Shown here in pieces: positions 27,785 to 36,586 of a stretch of DNA of 64,000 nt. The notes under the pieces were generated by a model. That model searched no databases, had not been told where the DNA came from, and saw only the letters and a program-made list of their open reading frames with translations. The stretch is taken from the NCBI GenBank assembly GCA_024640225.1, contig JAHEFK010000005.1:1-64000 (forward strand), given 5' to 3'. How positions within the stretch are numbered: the stretch's first letter is position 1; every line of letters begins with the position of its first letter. This stretch comes from Bacteroidota bacterium (GTDB lineage: Bacteria; Bacteroidota; Bacteroidia; Chitinophagales; Chitinophagaceae). The translations under genes were made by a program, and so were the position numbers.

Positions 27785-29005
27785 ATGGAATTAAAACTGC
27801 CTATTTATTTAGATAATAATGCTACCACACCAATGGATCCGCGTGTGTTAGAAACCATGCTTCCTTATTTTACCGATAATTTTGGTAATGCAGCAAGTCG
27901 TAATCACCCATTTGGATGGGCTGCAGAAGAAGCAGTGGACTATGCTCGTGAGCAAGTTGCTAACTTAATTGGAGCAGATCCTAAAGAAATTATATTCACT
28001 TCAGGTGCTACAGAAGCCGACAACTTAGGCATCAAAGGGGTGTTTGAAATGTATGCTAGCAAAGGAAATCATATCATTACTTGCACTACCGAGCATAAAG
28101 CGGTATTAGATACGTGTAAACATCTTGAAAAATTAGGGGCGCAAGTTACCTATTTAGAGGTGCTGCCTGACGGTATGATCGATTTAGCAGCTTTAGAAAA
28201 CGCTATCACCGATAAAACCATTTTAATTGCCATCATGTATGGGAATAACGAAATTGGCGTGGTACAACCCGTAAAAGAAATCAGTGCTATAGCACGCAAA
28301 CATAATGTACTATTTTTCACCGATGGTACACAAGCTGTTGGTAAAATACCGGTAGATGTTATTGCTGATGGTATTGATTTAATGGCTTTCACGGCGCACA
28401 AAATGTATGGCCCTAAAGGTATTGGAGCGTTGTATGTAAGAAGAAAAAACCCACGTGTAAAAGTAACCGCTCAAATGGATGGCGGTGGTCATGAGCGTAG
28501 CATGCGTAGCGGCACACTAAACGTACCTGGTATTGTTGGTTTTGGGAAAGCAGCTGAAATCTGTAAAAACGAAATGGCTGCAGAGAGCGCACGACTTCGT
28601 ATCCTTAGAGACAAATTAGAAAACGGTCTATTGCAATTAGAAGAGTCGTATTTAAACGGACACAAAGAAAATCGTTTGCCCCACACTACTAATATTTCTT
28701 TTAAATATGTAGAAGGTGAAGGTTTGCTAATGGGCTTTAATAAAAATATCGCCTTGTCTAGCGGTTCAGCATGTACCTCGGCGTCATTAGAACCTTCATA
28801 TGTTTTAAAAGCATTGGGCTTAGGTGATGACTTAGCACACAGCTCCTTACGATTTGGTTTGGGTAGATTTACTACCGAAGAGCAAATTGATTATACAATA
28901 AAAGCTATTTCAGATACGGTAAATAAATTAAGAGAGATGTCGCCATTATGGGAAATGTTTAAAGAAGGCATTGACCTTAATAGCATTGAATGGGCACATC
29001 ATTAA
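27785..29005 (+). CDS. iscS: cysteine desulfurase IscS
   Basis: PLP enzyme that removes sulfur from cysteine and passes it to the scaffold IscU. The 406 residues have [14 protein letters not shown] at the start, the PLP lysine in [10 protein letters not shown] (near 206) and the catalytic cysteine in [16 protein letters not shown] (near 329), in the long flexible loop typical of the IscS group rather than SufS. The first gene of iscS-iscU-iscA-nfu, with gaps of 23, 25 and 18 nt. No iscR, hscA, hscB or fdx gene is present in the cluster. Confidence 0.96.
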   Translation: MELKLPIYLDNNATTPMDPRVLETMLPYFTDNFGNAASRNHPFGWAAEEAVDYAREQVANLIGADPKEIIFTSGATEADNLGIKGVFEMYASKGNHIITCTTEHKAVLDTCKHLEKLGAQVTYLEVLPDGMIDLAALENAITDKTILIAIMYGNNEIGVVQPVKEISAIARKHNVLFFTDGTQAVGKIPVDVIADGIDLMAFTAHKMYGPKGIGALYVRRKNPRVKVTAQMDGGGHERSMRSGTLNVPGIVGFGKAAEICKNEMAAESARLRILRDKLENGLLQLEESYLNGHKENRLPHTTNISFKYVEGEGLLMGFNKNIALSSGSACTSASLEPSYVLKALGLGDDLAHSSLRFGLGRFTTEEQIDYTIKAISDTVNKLREMSPLWEMFKEGIDLNSIEWAHH

Positions 29006-29028
29006 ACAAACAATAAAAACAAAAAATT

Positions 29029-29436
29029 ATGGCATACTCAGAAAAAGTAATCGATCATTACAGCAACCCTAAAAATGTTGGTACGCTTGATAAAAGCAAA
29101 AACAACGTAGGCACAGGACTAGTTGGTGCACCTGAATGTGGTGATGTTATGCGTTTACAAATTGAAGTAAACGAAGAAGGTGTTATTAGTGATGCGAAAT
29201 TCAAAACATTTGGATGCGGATCCGCAATTGCTTCTTCTTCATTGGCTACCGAATGGTTAAAAGGAAAATCAATTGATGAAGCTATTGCTATCGACAACAT
29301 GGATATAGTAGAAGAATTGAACTTGCCTCCGGTTAAAATTCACTGTTCAGTTTTAGCAGAAGATGCTATCAAAGCTGCAATCAATGACTATCGTGTAAAA
29401 AACGGATTGCCGGCTTTAGAAGAAACTAAACACTAA
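29029..29436 (+). CDS. iscU: iron-sulfur cluster scaffold IscU
   Basis: Scaffold on which the 2Fe-2S cluster is built with sulfur from IscS. The 135-residue protein has the three cluster cysteines C37 (GAPECGDVM, with D39), C63 (FGCGSA) and C106 (KIHCSVLAEDAI). The LPPVK motif just before C106 is the site recognised by the HscA chaperone in IscU proteins, although hscA is not in this cluster. These features separate it from SufU and NifU. Confidence 0.97.
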   Translation: MAYSEKVIDHYSNPKNVGTLDKSKNNVGTGLVGAPECGDVMRLQIEVNEEGVISDAKFKTFGCGSAIASSSLATEWLKGKSIDEAIAIDNMDIVEELNLPPVKIHCSVLAEDAIKAAINDYRVKNGLPALEETKH

Positions 29437-29461
29437 TAGCATACGCATTAATTTTATAAAC

Positions 29462-29788
29462 ATGATTTTTATAAGTGATAAAGCGGTAGAAAAGGTGAGA
29501 CAACTCCGTGCTGAATCCAGCATAGGAGAGGATTACTTTTTGCGAGTAGGCGTTGTAGGTGGGGGCTGTTCGGGATTATCTTATAAATTAGATTTCGATA
29601 ACGAATTGCAACCCAAAGATCAATTGTTTGAAGATAAAGGGGTGAAATTAGTGACGGATTTGAAAAGCTTTTTATATTTGTGCGACACTACGTTAGATTT
29701 TTCCGACGGTCTGAATGGTAAGGGCTTTCATTTTATCAACCCGAATGCAAGCAGAAGTTGTGGTTGCGGAGAAAGCTTTAGCGTATAA
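29462..29788 (+). CDS. iscA: iron-sulfur cluster assembly/carrier protein IscA (HesB family)
   Basis: A-type carrier that receives and delivers Fe-S clusters. The 108 residues include the three conserved cysteines C36 (GGGCSGLSY), C100 and C102 (SRSCGCGESF). Length and motif spacing are standard. It lies between iscU and the nfu gene in the same operon. SufA or ErpA would look the same by motif; the name rests on context. Confidence 0.94.
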   Translation: MIFISDKAVEKVRQLRAESSIGEDYFLRVGVVGGGCSGLSYKLDFDNELQPKDQLFEDKGVKLVTDLKSFLYLCDTTLDFSDGLNGKGFHFINPNASRSCGCGESFSV

Positions 29789-29806
29789 AAAAATAAAACA
29801 GGAACT

Positions 29807-30397
29807 ATGTTACAAACAGGAAATACGATTGTCAGCATCTACACAGAAATGACACCCAACCCAGAGACTATGAAATTTGTTGCCAACAAATTACTGTACC
29901 CTGGTAAAAGTATTGATTTTGCTGACGAAACAAGCGCTGCACCCGCTCCATTAGCTAAAGAATTATTTGCCTTCCCCTTTATAAAAAGTGTATTTATAGC
30001 AAGTAATTTTGTTACGCTTACAAAAACAATTGATACACAATGGGATGAAGTGATACCCACTATTCGTCAGTTTCTGAAAGAATATTTAGAGGCTGGTAAA
30101 ACCGTAATCAATGAAGAGGAAATTGTGGTGAAAGCCAGTACCAATGCAGTAAGCGATTCGGATACAGATGTGGTGGTGCGTATAAAAGAATTACTTGAAA
30201 ACTATGTAAAACCAGCTGTAGAAATGGATGGCGGCGCAATAAGTTTTATAAGTTTTGAAAATGGTACAGTTACCCTTTCCATGCAAGGCTCTTGTTCTGG
30301 ATGTCCTTCATCAACGGTTACCTTAAAAGCGGGCATTGAAGGCATGATGAAACGTATGATACCGGAGGTAAAAGAAGTAGTAGCTGAATCAGCATAA
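29807..30397 (+). CDS. Nfu-type iron-sulfur carrier (NifU family)
   Basis: A 196-residue two-domain Fe-S carrier. The N-terminal Nfu_N domain begins at TEMTPNPETMKFVANKLLYP; the C-terminal NifU-like domain has the CSGCPSSTVTLKAGIE motif near 163, whose two cysteines bind a 4Fe-4S cluster at a dimer interface. This domain order is that of Nfu1-type proteins. It closes the isc operon and is followed by a clear terminator. Confidence 0.93.
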   Translation: MLQTGNTIVSIYTEMTPNPETMKFVANKLLYPGKSIDFADETSAAPAPLAKELFAFPFIKSVFIASNFVTLTKTIDTQWDEVIPTIRQFLKEYLEAGKTVINEEEIVVKASTNAVSDSDTDVVVRIKELLENYVKPAVEMDGGAISFISFENGTVTLSMQGSCSGCPSSTVTLKAGIEGMMKRMIPEVKEVVAESA

Positions 30398-30415
30398 TTA
30401 CATCAAAGAAATATT

Positions 30416-30443
30416 AAAAAGCAGTCTTAGGACTGCTTTTTTT
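30416..30443 (+). terminator. intrinsic terminator of the isc operon
   Basis: Stem AAAAAGCAGTC / GACTGCTTTTT with a TTAG loop and a run of seven T, 18 nt after the nfu stop. Confidence 0.9.
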
Positions 30444-30489
30444 ATTAAATATAGCTGCTTATTTGTATTATTGTAGTACTGTAAATTAA

Positions 30490-31581
30490 ATGCATATGAA
30501 TATTCAAAACAATTATGTCTGCATCATGGCAGGAGGAATTGGAAGTAGGTTTTGGCCGGAAAGTAGAATGAGCTATCCTAAACAATTTATAGACATTCTT
30601 GGTACAGGAAAATCATTAATTCAATGGACCTATTTACGCTTTTTAGACATTTGTCCAAAAGAGAACATATATTTTATTACGAATCAACAGTATATAAAAA
30701 CACTACAGGATCAAATACCAGAAGTAGCTGCTGAAAACATTATCAGTGAACCTTCTCGTAAAAATACGGCTCCTTGTGCAGCCTACTTTGCACACCGTAT
30801 TTATGAAAAAAATCCGAATGCAAATATTATCATGTCGCCAGCAGATCATTTGATCATGGATGAAAAAGGGTTTACAGCAACAGCACTTAATGCATTAGAA
30901 TTTGTTTCTAAAAATGATGCTTTGCTTACCCTTGGTATCAAGCCAACCCGACCAGATACGGGCTATGGATATATACAATATGATATCGAAGATCAAATTG
31001 ATACGGTATTTAGAGTACGCACCTTTAGCGAAAAGCCATCCTTAGAATTAGCTAGAACCTTTTTAAAAAGTGGCGACTTTTTATGGAATGCGGGTATTTT
31101 CATTTGGAATGTAAAGACCATTAAAGCAGCTTTAGAAAAATACCTCCCAGAATTAAATGATGTATTTGTTCAAGCAAAAGAAGCCTATAACACACCTAAA
31201 GAATCTGAACTGATCAATCAGTTATATGCTCAATGCACTAATATCTCCATAGATTATGGCATCATGGAGAAAGCTAAAAATGTATTTGTAGTACCCTCTT
31301 ATTTTGGCTGGTGCGATTTAGGTACTTGGGAATCGGCTTATGATAATTTTGAAAAAGATTATTTAGGCAATGCCGTGCATGGTGATAACGTAATGATTAT
31401 CGATGCAACAGAATGCATGATTAAAGCACCTAAACAAAAATTAGTAGTCTTACAAGGATTAGAAAAATTTATTGTAGTAGATACAGAAGATGTGCTTTTA
31501 ATTTGTGAGCGCAATAGAGAACAACAAATTAAAGAGTATGTAGCAGAAGTGAAACGAAATAAAGGAGATAAATTTTTATAA
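30490..31581 (+). CDS. mannose-1-phosphate guanylyltransferase
   Basis: Makes GDP-mannose from mannose 1-phosphate and GTP for surface glycans. The 363 residues have the nucleotidyltransferase signature IMAGGIGSRFWPESR near 12-26, EPSRKNTAPCAAYFA, the magnesium/product motifs PADHL and FSEKP, and WNAGIFIWN, all as in the short ManC type lacking the isomerase domain. Two ATGs (30490 and 30496) are possible starts. The next gene starts 2 nt after the stop. Confidence 0.93.
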   Translation: MHMNIQNNYVCIMAGGIGSRFWPESRMSYPKQFIDILGTGKSLIQWTYLRFLDICPKENIYFITNQQYIKTLQDQIPEVAAENIISEPSRKNTAPCAAYFAHRIYEKNPNANIIMSPADHLIMDEKGFTATALNALEFVSKNDALLTLGIKPTRPDTGYGYIQYDIEDQIDTVFRVRTFSEKPSLELARTFLKSGDFLWNAGIFIWNVKTIKAALEKYLPELNDVFVQAKEAYNTPKESELINQLYAQCTNISIDYGIMEKAKNVFVVPSYFGWCDLGTWESAYDNFEKDYLGNAVHGDNVMIIDATECMIKAPKQKLVVLQGLEKFIVVDTEDVLLICERNREQQIKEYVAEVKRNKGDKFL

Positions 31582-31583
31582 GC

Positions 31584-32726
31584 TTGAAACATACAGCGGC
31601 AGATACTACCATTTTTAGCGTCATGAGCGCTTTGGCTAATGAACACAAAGCCATAAATTTATCACAAGGTTTTCCAGATTATCCTTTGCATCCTGCATTA
31701 AGTGACTATTTATTTGATGCCAGCAGAGCGGGTTTTAATCAATATGCTCCCATGATAGGCTTAGCTAATTTGCGAGAACAAATTGCTAAACAATACTCCA
31801 ATCAATATCACGTTGCACTCAACCCCGATACGCAAATAACTATTACACCAGGTGCTACTTATGGGATTTTTACAGCGTTAGCAAGTATATTGTCAACCGG
31901 TGATGAAGTAATTGTGTTAGAACCTGCTTATGATAGTTATGTACCCAATATTGAAATGTGCAATGCCATACCTATTTGTATTGCATTAAAGGCGCCCTAT
32001 TTTAGTGTTGATTGGGAAGCAATCAGAAAGGCTATTAATTCAAAAACAAAAGCAATAATAGTTAATACACCCCACAATCCTACAGGAGCAGTTTGGTCTA
32101 AAGAAGATTGGAATACCCTTTACGAATTAATAAAAGATAGCTCCATTTATGTCATCGCAGACGAAGTGTACGACACACTGCTATTTGATGGTCAACAACA
32201 TTTTGCTGCCTATCAGCATGAGGGCTTACGTGATCGTAGTTTTTGTATTTATTCTTTTGGCAAATCACTACATGCAACGGGATGGAAAACTGGCTTTGTC
32301 TTAGCCAATGATGCTAATATGAATCTTTTTAGACGATTGCATCAATATCTTTCCTTCTCTGTTAGTACACCTACACAAGTAGCTATTGCAAGATTTTTAG
32401 AGACGCATACACTATATACGCAAGCTGCGTTTATGCAAGAAAAAAGAGATTTCTTTTTAGAAGCATTAAGTAAAACTCCCTTTAAAATTCATCAAAAATC
32501 GCCTGGTAGCTACTTCCAAGTAGCCAGCTATGAAGCTATTAGCGATATGCCGGATACTGAATTTGCAAAATGGTTAACCATCAACTATGGTGTAGCAACC
32601 ATTCCTTTGAGTCCTTTCTATAAAAATAAAAAAGACGAACGGCTTATTAGATTTTGCTTTGCCAAAGAAGAGCAAACCATTCGTAATGCTATGCAACGTT
32701 TGCTCCAAATTCCAAGTAATGCCTAA
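31584..32726 (+). CDS. PLP-dependent aminotransferase, class I (methionine aminotransferase-like)
   Basis: A 380-residue fold-type I aminotransferase. Seen: TTIFSVMSALANEHKAINLSQ at the start, NTPHNPTGAVW, the pyridoxal-region DEVYD and the PLP lysine in YSFGKSLHATGWKTGF. These match YbdL-type methionine/kynurenine aminotransferases. The start is TTG at 31584, because conserved residues begin within the first ten codons and the next ATG (residue 14) would cut into them. It starts 2 nt after the GDP-mannose gene, which suggests co-transcription without an obvious metabolic link. The stop overlaps that of the convergent mqnC gene. Confidence 0.88.
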   Translation: MKHTAADTTIFSVMSALANEHKAINLSQGFPDYPLHPALSDYLFDASRAGFNQYAPMIGLANLREQIAKQYSNQYHVALNPDTQITITPGATYGIFTALASILSTGDEVIVLEPAYDSYVPNIEMCNAIPICIALKAPYFSVDWEAIRKAINSKTKAIIVNTPHNPTGAVWSKEDWNTLYELIKDSSIYVIADEVYDTLLFDGQQHFAAYQHEGLRDRSFCIYSFGKSLHATGWKTGFVLANDANMNLFRRLHQYLSFSVSTPTQVAIARFLETHTLYTQAAFMQEKRDFFLEALSKTPFKIHQKSPGSYFQVASYEAISDMPDTEFAKWLTINYGVATIPLSPFYKNKKDERLIRFCFAKEEQTIRNAMQRLLQIPSNA

Positions 32727-33847
32727 TACGTTATTACTTGTTCTTCCATTGTAGCTGGCATAGCTCTAAATTCGTATTGTTGGTTTCGTAATTGTGGCAC
32801 AAAACCAGCTGCTGCTATCGCATCTTGAATACCTTTAGCAGTAAATCGATGGGGCGCGCCAGCAGCACTAACTACATTTTCTTCAATCATAATCGAACCA
32901 AAATCATTAGCACCAGCTTGTAAGCATATTTGGGCTACTTGTTTACCTACTGTCAACCAAGAAGCTTGAATATTTTTTATGTTGGGTAACATAATTCTAG
33001 ATATAGCGATCATGCGAATATAGGCATCTGCTGTGGTGTCATTTTTAGTGCCTCTAATTCTATGCAATAGGGTATCTACATCTTGGAAAGTCCAAGGTAT
33101 GAAAGCAATAAATCCTTTTGCATCTGCCGGTTTCTTAGCCTGTACTGTTCTTATTTTCACAAGGTGTTCCATGCGCTCATAAATGGTTTCTACATGACCA
33201 AACATCATGGTTGCAGAAGTTGTTAAACCAATAGTATGGGCTTCATGCATAATATCTAACCATTCTTGAGCTCCACATTTCCCTTTAGAAATAAGTCGTC
33301 TTACACGATCGTTTAAAATCTCAGCACCTGGACCCGGCATACTATCCATACCGGCCTCTTTTAGTTGTTGCAATACTTCTAAAGTACTCATTTTACTCAC
33401 TTTAGCTATATGCGCTATTTCTGGTGGACCTAAAGCATGCAGTTTTAAACTCGGATAAAGTTGTTTGAGTGTTTTAAACAAATCTGCATAATATGCTACA
33501 CCTAATTCAGGATGATGACCACCTTGTAAAAGCAATTGTTCGCCACCATATTTAAAGGTTTCTTCAATTTTTACTTTATATGTTTCAATATCAGTAATAT
33601 AAGATTCCTCGTGACCAGGAATTCTATAAAAATTACAAAACTTGCAATTGGCTACACACACATTGGTAGTATTCATATTTCTATCAATAATCCATGTAAC
33701 TTTTCCATGTGGTACTTGTATTTTTCTGAGCTCATTTGCCACAAGCATTAAGTCTGCTAAAGGGGCATGCTCAAATAGATAGATACCTTCTTCAATAGTT
33801 AGAAATTCAAAAGCAAGTGCTTTTTTATAGAGTGCATCTAATTGCAT
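32723..33847 (-). CDS. mqnC: cyclic dehypoxanthinyl futalosine synthase (radical SAM)
   Basis: Radical SAM enzyme of the futalosine route to menaquinone, cyclising dehypoxanthine futalosine. The 374 residues carry the 4Fe-4S motif C-X3-C-X2-C at C64, C68 and C71 (CVANCKFC), then LLQGGHHPELGVAYY, LHALGPPEI and SMPGPGAEIL, as in MqnC rather than MqnE. I start at the ATG at 33847 (MQLDALYKK); a GTG at 33865 would add six residues. No other mqn gene is in the window. Confidence 0.92.
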   Translation of the reverse strand: MQLDALYKKALAFEFLTIEEGIYLFEHAPLADLMLVANELRKIQVPHGKVTWIIDRNMNTTNVCVANCKFCNFYRIPGHEESYITDIETYKVKIEETFKYGGEQLLLQGGHHPELGVAYYADLFKTLKQLYPSLKLHALGPPEIAHIAKVSKMSTLEVLQQLKEAGMDSMPGPGAEILNDRVRRLISKGKCGAQEWLDIMHEAHTIGLTTSATMMFGHVETIYERMEHLVKIRTVQAKKPADAKGFIAFIPWTFQDVDTLLHRIRGTKNDTTADAYIRMIAISRIMLPNIKNIQASWLTVGKQVAQICLQAGANDFGSIMIEENVVSAAGAPHRFTAKGIQDAIAAAGFVPQLRNQQYEFRAMPATMEEQVITY

Positions 33848-33957
33848 AGGATATGATTGAACCACAAATTTAATTCAATAATATGGATATGTTCTATAAG
33901 TAGCTTAAGAATTAGAAAAATGAATAAAAAACAAAAAAAATCAGTATTTTTAACACC

Positions 33958-34539
33958 ATGAGCAACACTATTCTTACATTATTCGGGGAAGAATTTGCAC
34001 CCATTCCCAACCAAGGTGGAATGAAGGCTCGTGTAAAAAAAACCAATACTGCCCAAAAGGAAAATACGGCTGAACAAGTTGATGAAAACAACACTCCAGT
34101 TGTACCACAAGTAGAAATTTCTGACTCTAAAAAGGAAGTAATAATTCAGAAAGAAGCCATAGCTCCTGCAACTGAAAAAAAGGTTGTTGAGAAAAAAACA
34201 ATTGTTTTAGATACTATCAGTCCTGACGAGCAAAAACAATATCAAACTATTGGAGAAGTAGCAAAATTATTTGAATTAAACACCTCTCATATACGTTTCT
34301 GGACCAAAGAATTTAATATAAAAGTACGTACTACCCGAAAGGGCGATCGCTTATATACTCGTCAACAAATAGAGGAATTAAAAACAATCTATCATTTAGT
34401 TAAAGAAAAAGGCTTTACTATTCCTGGCGCAAAAACCAAATTAAAAGAATTAGCCTCCCAAGCACAAGCTCCTTTAGATATTAAAGCTGCACTTTTAAAA
34501 ATTAAAAATAAACTACAACAATTAAAATCACTTGTTTAA
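33958..34539 (+). CDS. MerR-family transcriptional regulator
   Basis: A 193-residue DNA-binding protein. The first 90 residues are polar, lysine- and glutamate-rich and probably disordered. The MerR winged HTH begins near 97 (TIGEVAKLFELNTSHIRFW) and runs through RKGDRLYTRQQIEELKTIYHLV, followed by a short helical tail (TIPGAKTKLKELAS). There is no obvious effector-binding domain and no conserved cysteine cluster, so it is not a simple metal sensor. The target is unknown. It is followed by a thioredoxin-like gene after 10 nt. Confidence 0.88.
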   Translation: MSNTILTLFGEEFAPIPNQGGMKARVKKTNTAQKENTAEQVDENNTPVVPQVEISDSKKEVIIQKEAIAPATEKKVVEKKTIVLDTISPDEQKQYQTIGEVAKLFELNTSHIRFWTKEFNIKVRTTRKGDRLYTRQQIEELKTIYHLVKEKGFTIPGAKTKLKELASQAQAPLDIKAALLKIKNKLQQLKSLV

Positions 34540-34549
34540 AATAAACCCT

Positions 34550-35059
34550 ATGAAAACTATATTAGCCTTTTTATTCTTACTTATGTCCCATTCTTTATTT
34601 GCTCAAGCGCTAATTGATTTTGATCGTATTATAGACAAAGACAAGAGCATCCTTATGAAAGGAAGTTTCTCAATAAAAAATTTAAAAGAAGCAAATTATA
34701 CTTGGTACAAAAAAAATTACGATGCTGCAAAATTTAAAGAAGATGCTATTAATCAACTTAAAGGAAGACTAAATGATTTTCAAGTTGTTATTTTTCTAGG
34801 CACTTGGTGTAGTGATTCACATACCTTGATCCCGCCCTTTATAAAATTATTAGAGTTGATTAATTATCCTCCTGATAGAATACTATGCTATGGTGTTGAT
34901 AGAAAAAAAGAAACAAAAGGAATAGAACATAGATTATATCATATCGAGCGCGTACCAACTATTATTTTAATGCGCGATAATGTTGAAATGGGTAGAATTA
35001 CTGAATCCGTAGAGAAAAATATTGAAACCTCCATTCTTCAACTTTTAGAAAAAATTTAA
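34550..35059 (+). CDS. secreted thioredoxin-like protein with CXXS active site
   Basis: A 169-residue exported protein with a signal peptide (about 1-19, SHSLFAQA). A thioredoxin fold is suggested by FQVVIFLGTWCSDSHTLIPP. The usual CXXC is CSDS here (C87, S90), so the resolving cysteine is absent. The cis-proline-like region VPTIILMRDN is present near 145. A single cysteine rules out simple dithiol oxidase or reductase chemistry, though isomerase- or carrier-like roles remain. I start at the ATG at 34550; a TTG at 34532 would add six residues and overlap the MerR gene. Confidence 0.78.
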   Translation: MKTILAFLFLLMSHSLFAQALIDFDRIIDKDKSILMKGSFSIKNLKEANYTWYKKNYDAAKFKEDAINQLKGRLNDFQVVIFLGTWCSDSHTLIPPFIKLLELINYPPDRILCYGVDRKKETKGIEHRLYHIERVPTIILMRDNVEMGRITESVEKNIETSILQLLEKI

Positions 35060-35091
35060 AATCGACAAACACCAATTTAGTGTTTCCGATT
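35060..35091 (+). terminator. hairpin between the thioredoxin-like gene and hutH
   Basis: Two-part stem AATCG/CGATT and AAACAC/GTGTTT with a short bulge and a CAATTTA loop, starting directly after the stop codon at 35059. It lacks a strong T run, so it may be a weak terminator or a leader structure of the next gene. Confidence 0.4.
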
Positions 35092-35107
35092 ACTACACCT
35101 TTATTTT

Positions 35108-36583
35108 ATGGAATTACCTGATTACATGATGGCAAGTTTTGGCAGCAAAGGCTTACCAAAAACAATAGCATTATCTGCAGCTGCCAAAAATCGAATTAAT
35201 AAAAACAGATCGTATTTAGAAAAAAAAATAAGTACGGACGCAACATACTATGGTATCAATACAGGTTTTGGATCGCTTTGTAATGTGCGTATAGCCAACG
35301 AAGACTTATCACAATTACAAGAAAACTTGGTTTGCTCTCACGCATGTGGTATGGGAAATAAAGTACCTAAAGAGCTGGTGAAATTAATGTTGTTATTGAA
35401 AATTCATGGCCTTAGTCAGGGATATAGTGGCGTGCGATTAGAAATAGTTGAACGATTAGTTGCGTTTTATAATAACGATATAATCCCAGTAGTATTTGAA
35501 CAAGGATCGCTGGGTGCCTCCGGCGATTTGGCTCCATTGGCACATTTATCATTACCTTTATTTGGCCAAGGCAAGGTTTATTTCAACGGTGCAATAGTAG
35601 CGGCTAAAGAAGCCTTAGAAAAATGCCATCTAGAAGCCATTCCACTTGCTGCAAAAGAAGGATTAGCATTATTGAATGGTACCCAATTTATGAGTAGTTT
35701 TGGCACCTACTCTATTTGGTATGCGCAACGATTACTAGAATGGGCAAATTATATAGCAGCAATATCTGCAGATGCCTATCTTGCTAAAAACGAACCTTTT
35801 CAACCCTATATCCATAAAGTACGTCCACATAAAGGACAAATAGCAACGGCAGCTAAAATGCTTTCCTTATTAGCTGGAAGCGAATTGCAACAACAACACA
35901 AAGAACAAGTACAAGATCCTTATTCCTTCCGTTGCATACCACAAGTGCATGGTGCCTCTAGCGATGTAATCGATCAGGTAGCAAAAGTTATGGAAATTGA
36001 AATTAATTCGGTAACCGATAATCCAATTGTATTTGACGAGGAAGATGTTATTGTAAGTGGTGGAAATTTTCATGGACAACCACTAGCTCTTCAATTAGAT
36101 TTTTTAGCTATTGCCATGGCAGAGTTGGCCAATATATCGGAAAGAAGAACCTATTTATTAATTAGTGGACAAAGAGGATTGGCTCCTTTTTTAGCTCCAG
36201 AAGCTGGTCTCAATAGTGGCTTTATGATTGCACAATACACAGCTGCATCTATTGTTAGTCAAAATAAACAATACTGCACTCCGGCATCGGTAGATAGCAT
36301 TGTGAGCAGTAACGGGCAAGAGGACCATGTAAGTATGGGAGCGAATGCTGCAACTAAATTATATAAAGTGCTAGAAAATGTTCAGCGAGTATTAGCTATT
36401 GAACTTATAACAGCTGTTCAAGCTATGGAGCTTCGTCGACCACTAAAAAGTTCGGAAACATTAGAACATCTTATAACTGCTTTTAGAAAAGAAGTTAGCT
36501 TTATGCATACGGATCGTTTATTGCATGATGATCTATTAAAAGCAGAACAATTTTTAAATCAGTTGCCAAGTTCAATTCAATAA
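35108..36583 (+). CDS. hutH: histidine ammonia-lyase (MIO-type aromatic ammonia-lyase)
   Basis: Removes ammonia from histidine to give urocanate. The 491 residues hold the MIO-forming Ala-Ser-Gly at 137-139 (GSLGASGDLAPLAHL), NLVCSHACGMG with the selectivity His, GTQFMSS and VTDNPIVFDEEDVIVSGGNFHGQ. These support histidine as substrate, but tyrosine ammonia-lyase used in flexirubin-type pigment pathways is hard to exclude by eye. No hutU, hutI or hutG gene is near, and the following gene is a glycosyltransferase. Confidence 0.85.
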   Translation: MELPDYMMASFGSKGLPKTIALSAAAKNRINKNRSYLEKKISTDATYYGINTGFGSLCNVRIANEDLSQLQENLVCSHACGMGNKVPKELVKLMLLLKIHGLSQGYSGVRLEIVERLVAFYNNDIIPVVFEQGSLGASGDLAPLAHLSLPLFGQGKVYFNGAIVAAKEALEKCHLEAIPLAAKEGLALLNGTQFMSSFGTYSIWYAQRLLEWANYIAAISADAYLAKNEPFQPYIHKVRPHKGQIATAAKMLSLLAGSELQQQHKEQVQDPYSFRCIPQVHGASSDVIDQVAKVMEIEINSVTDNPIVFDEEDVIVSGGNFHGQPLALQLDFLAIAMAELANISERRTYLLISGQRGLAPFLAPEAGLNSGFMIAQYTAASIVSQNKQYCTPASVDSIVSSNGQEDHVSMGANAATKLYKVLENVQRVLAIELITAVQAMELRRPLKSSETLEHLITAFRKEVSFMHTDRLLHDDLLKAEQFLNQLPSSIQ

Positions 36584-36586
36584 ATA

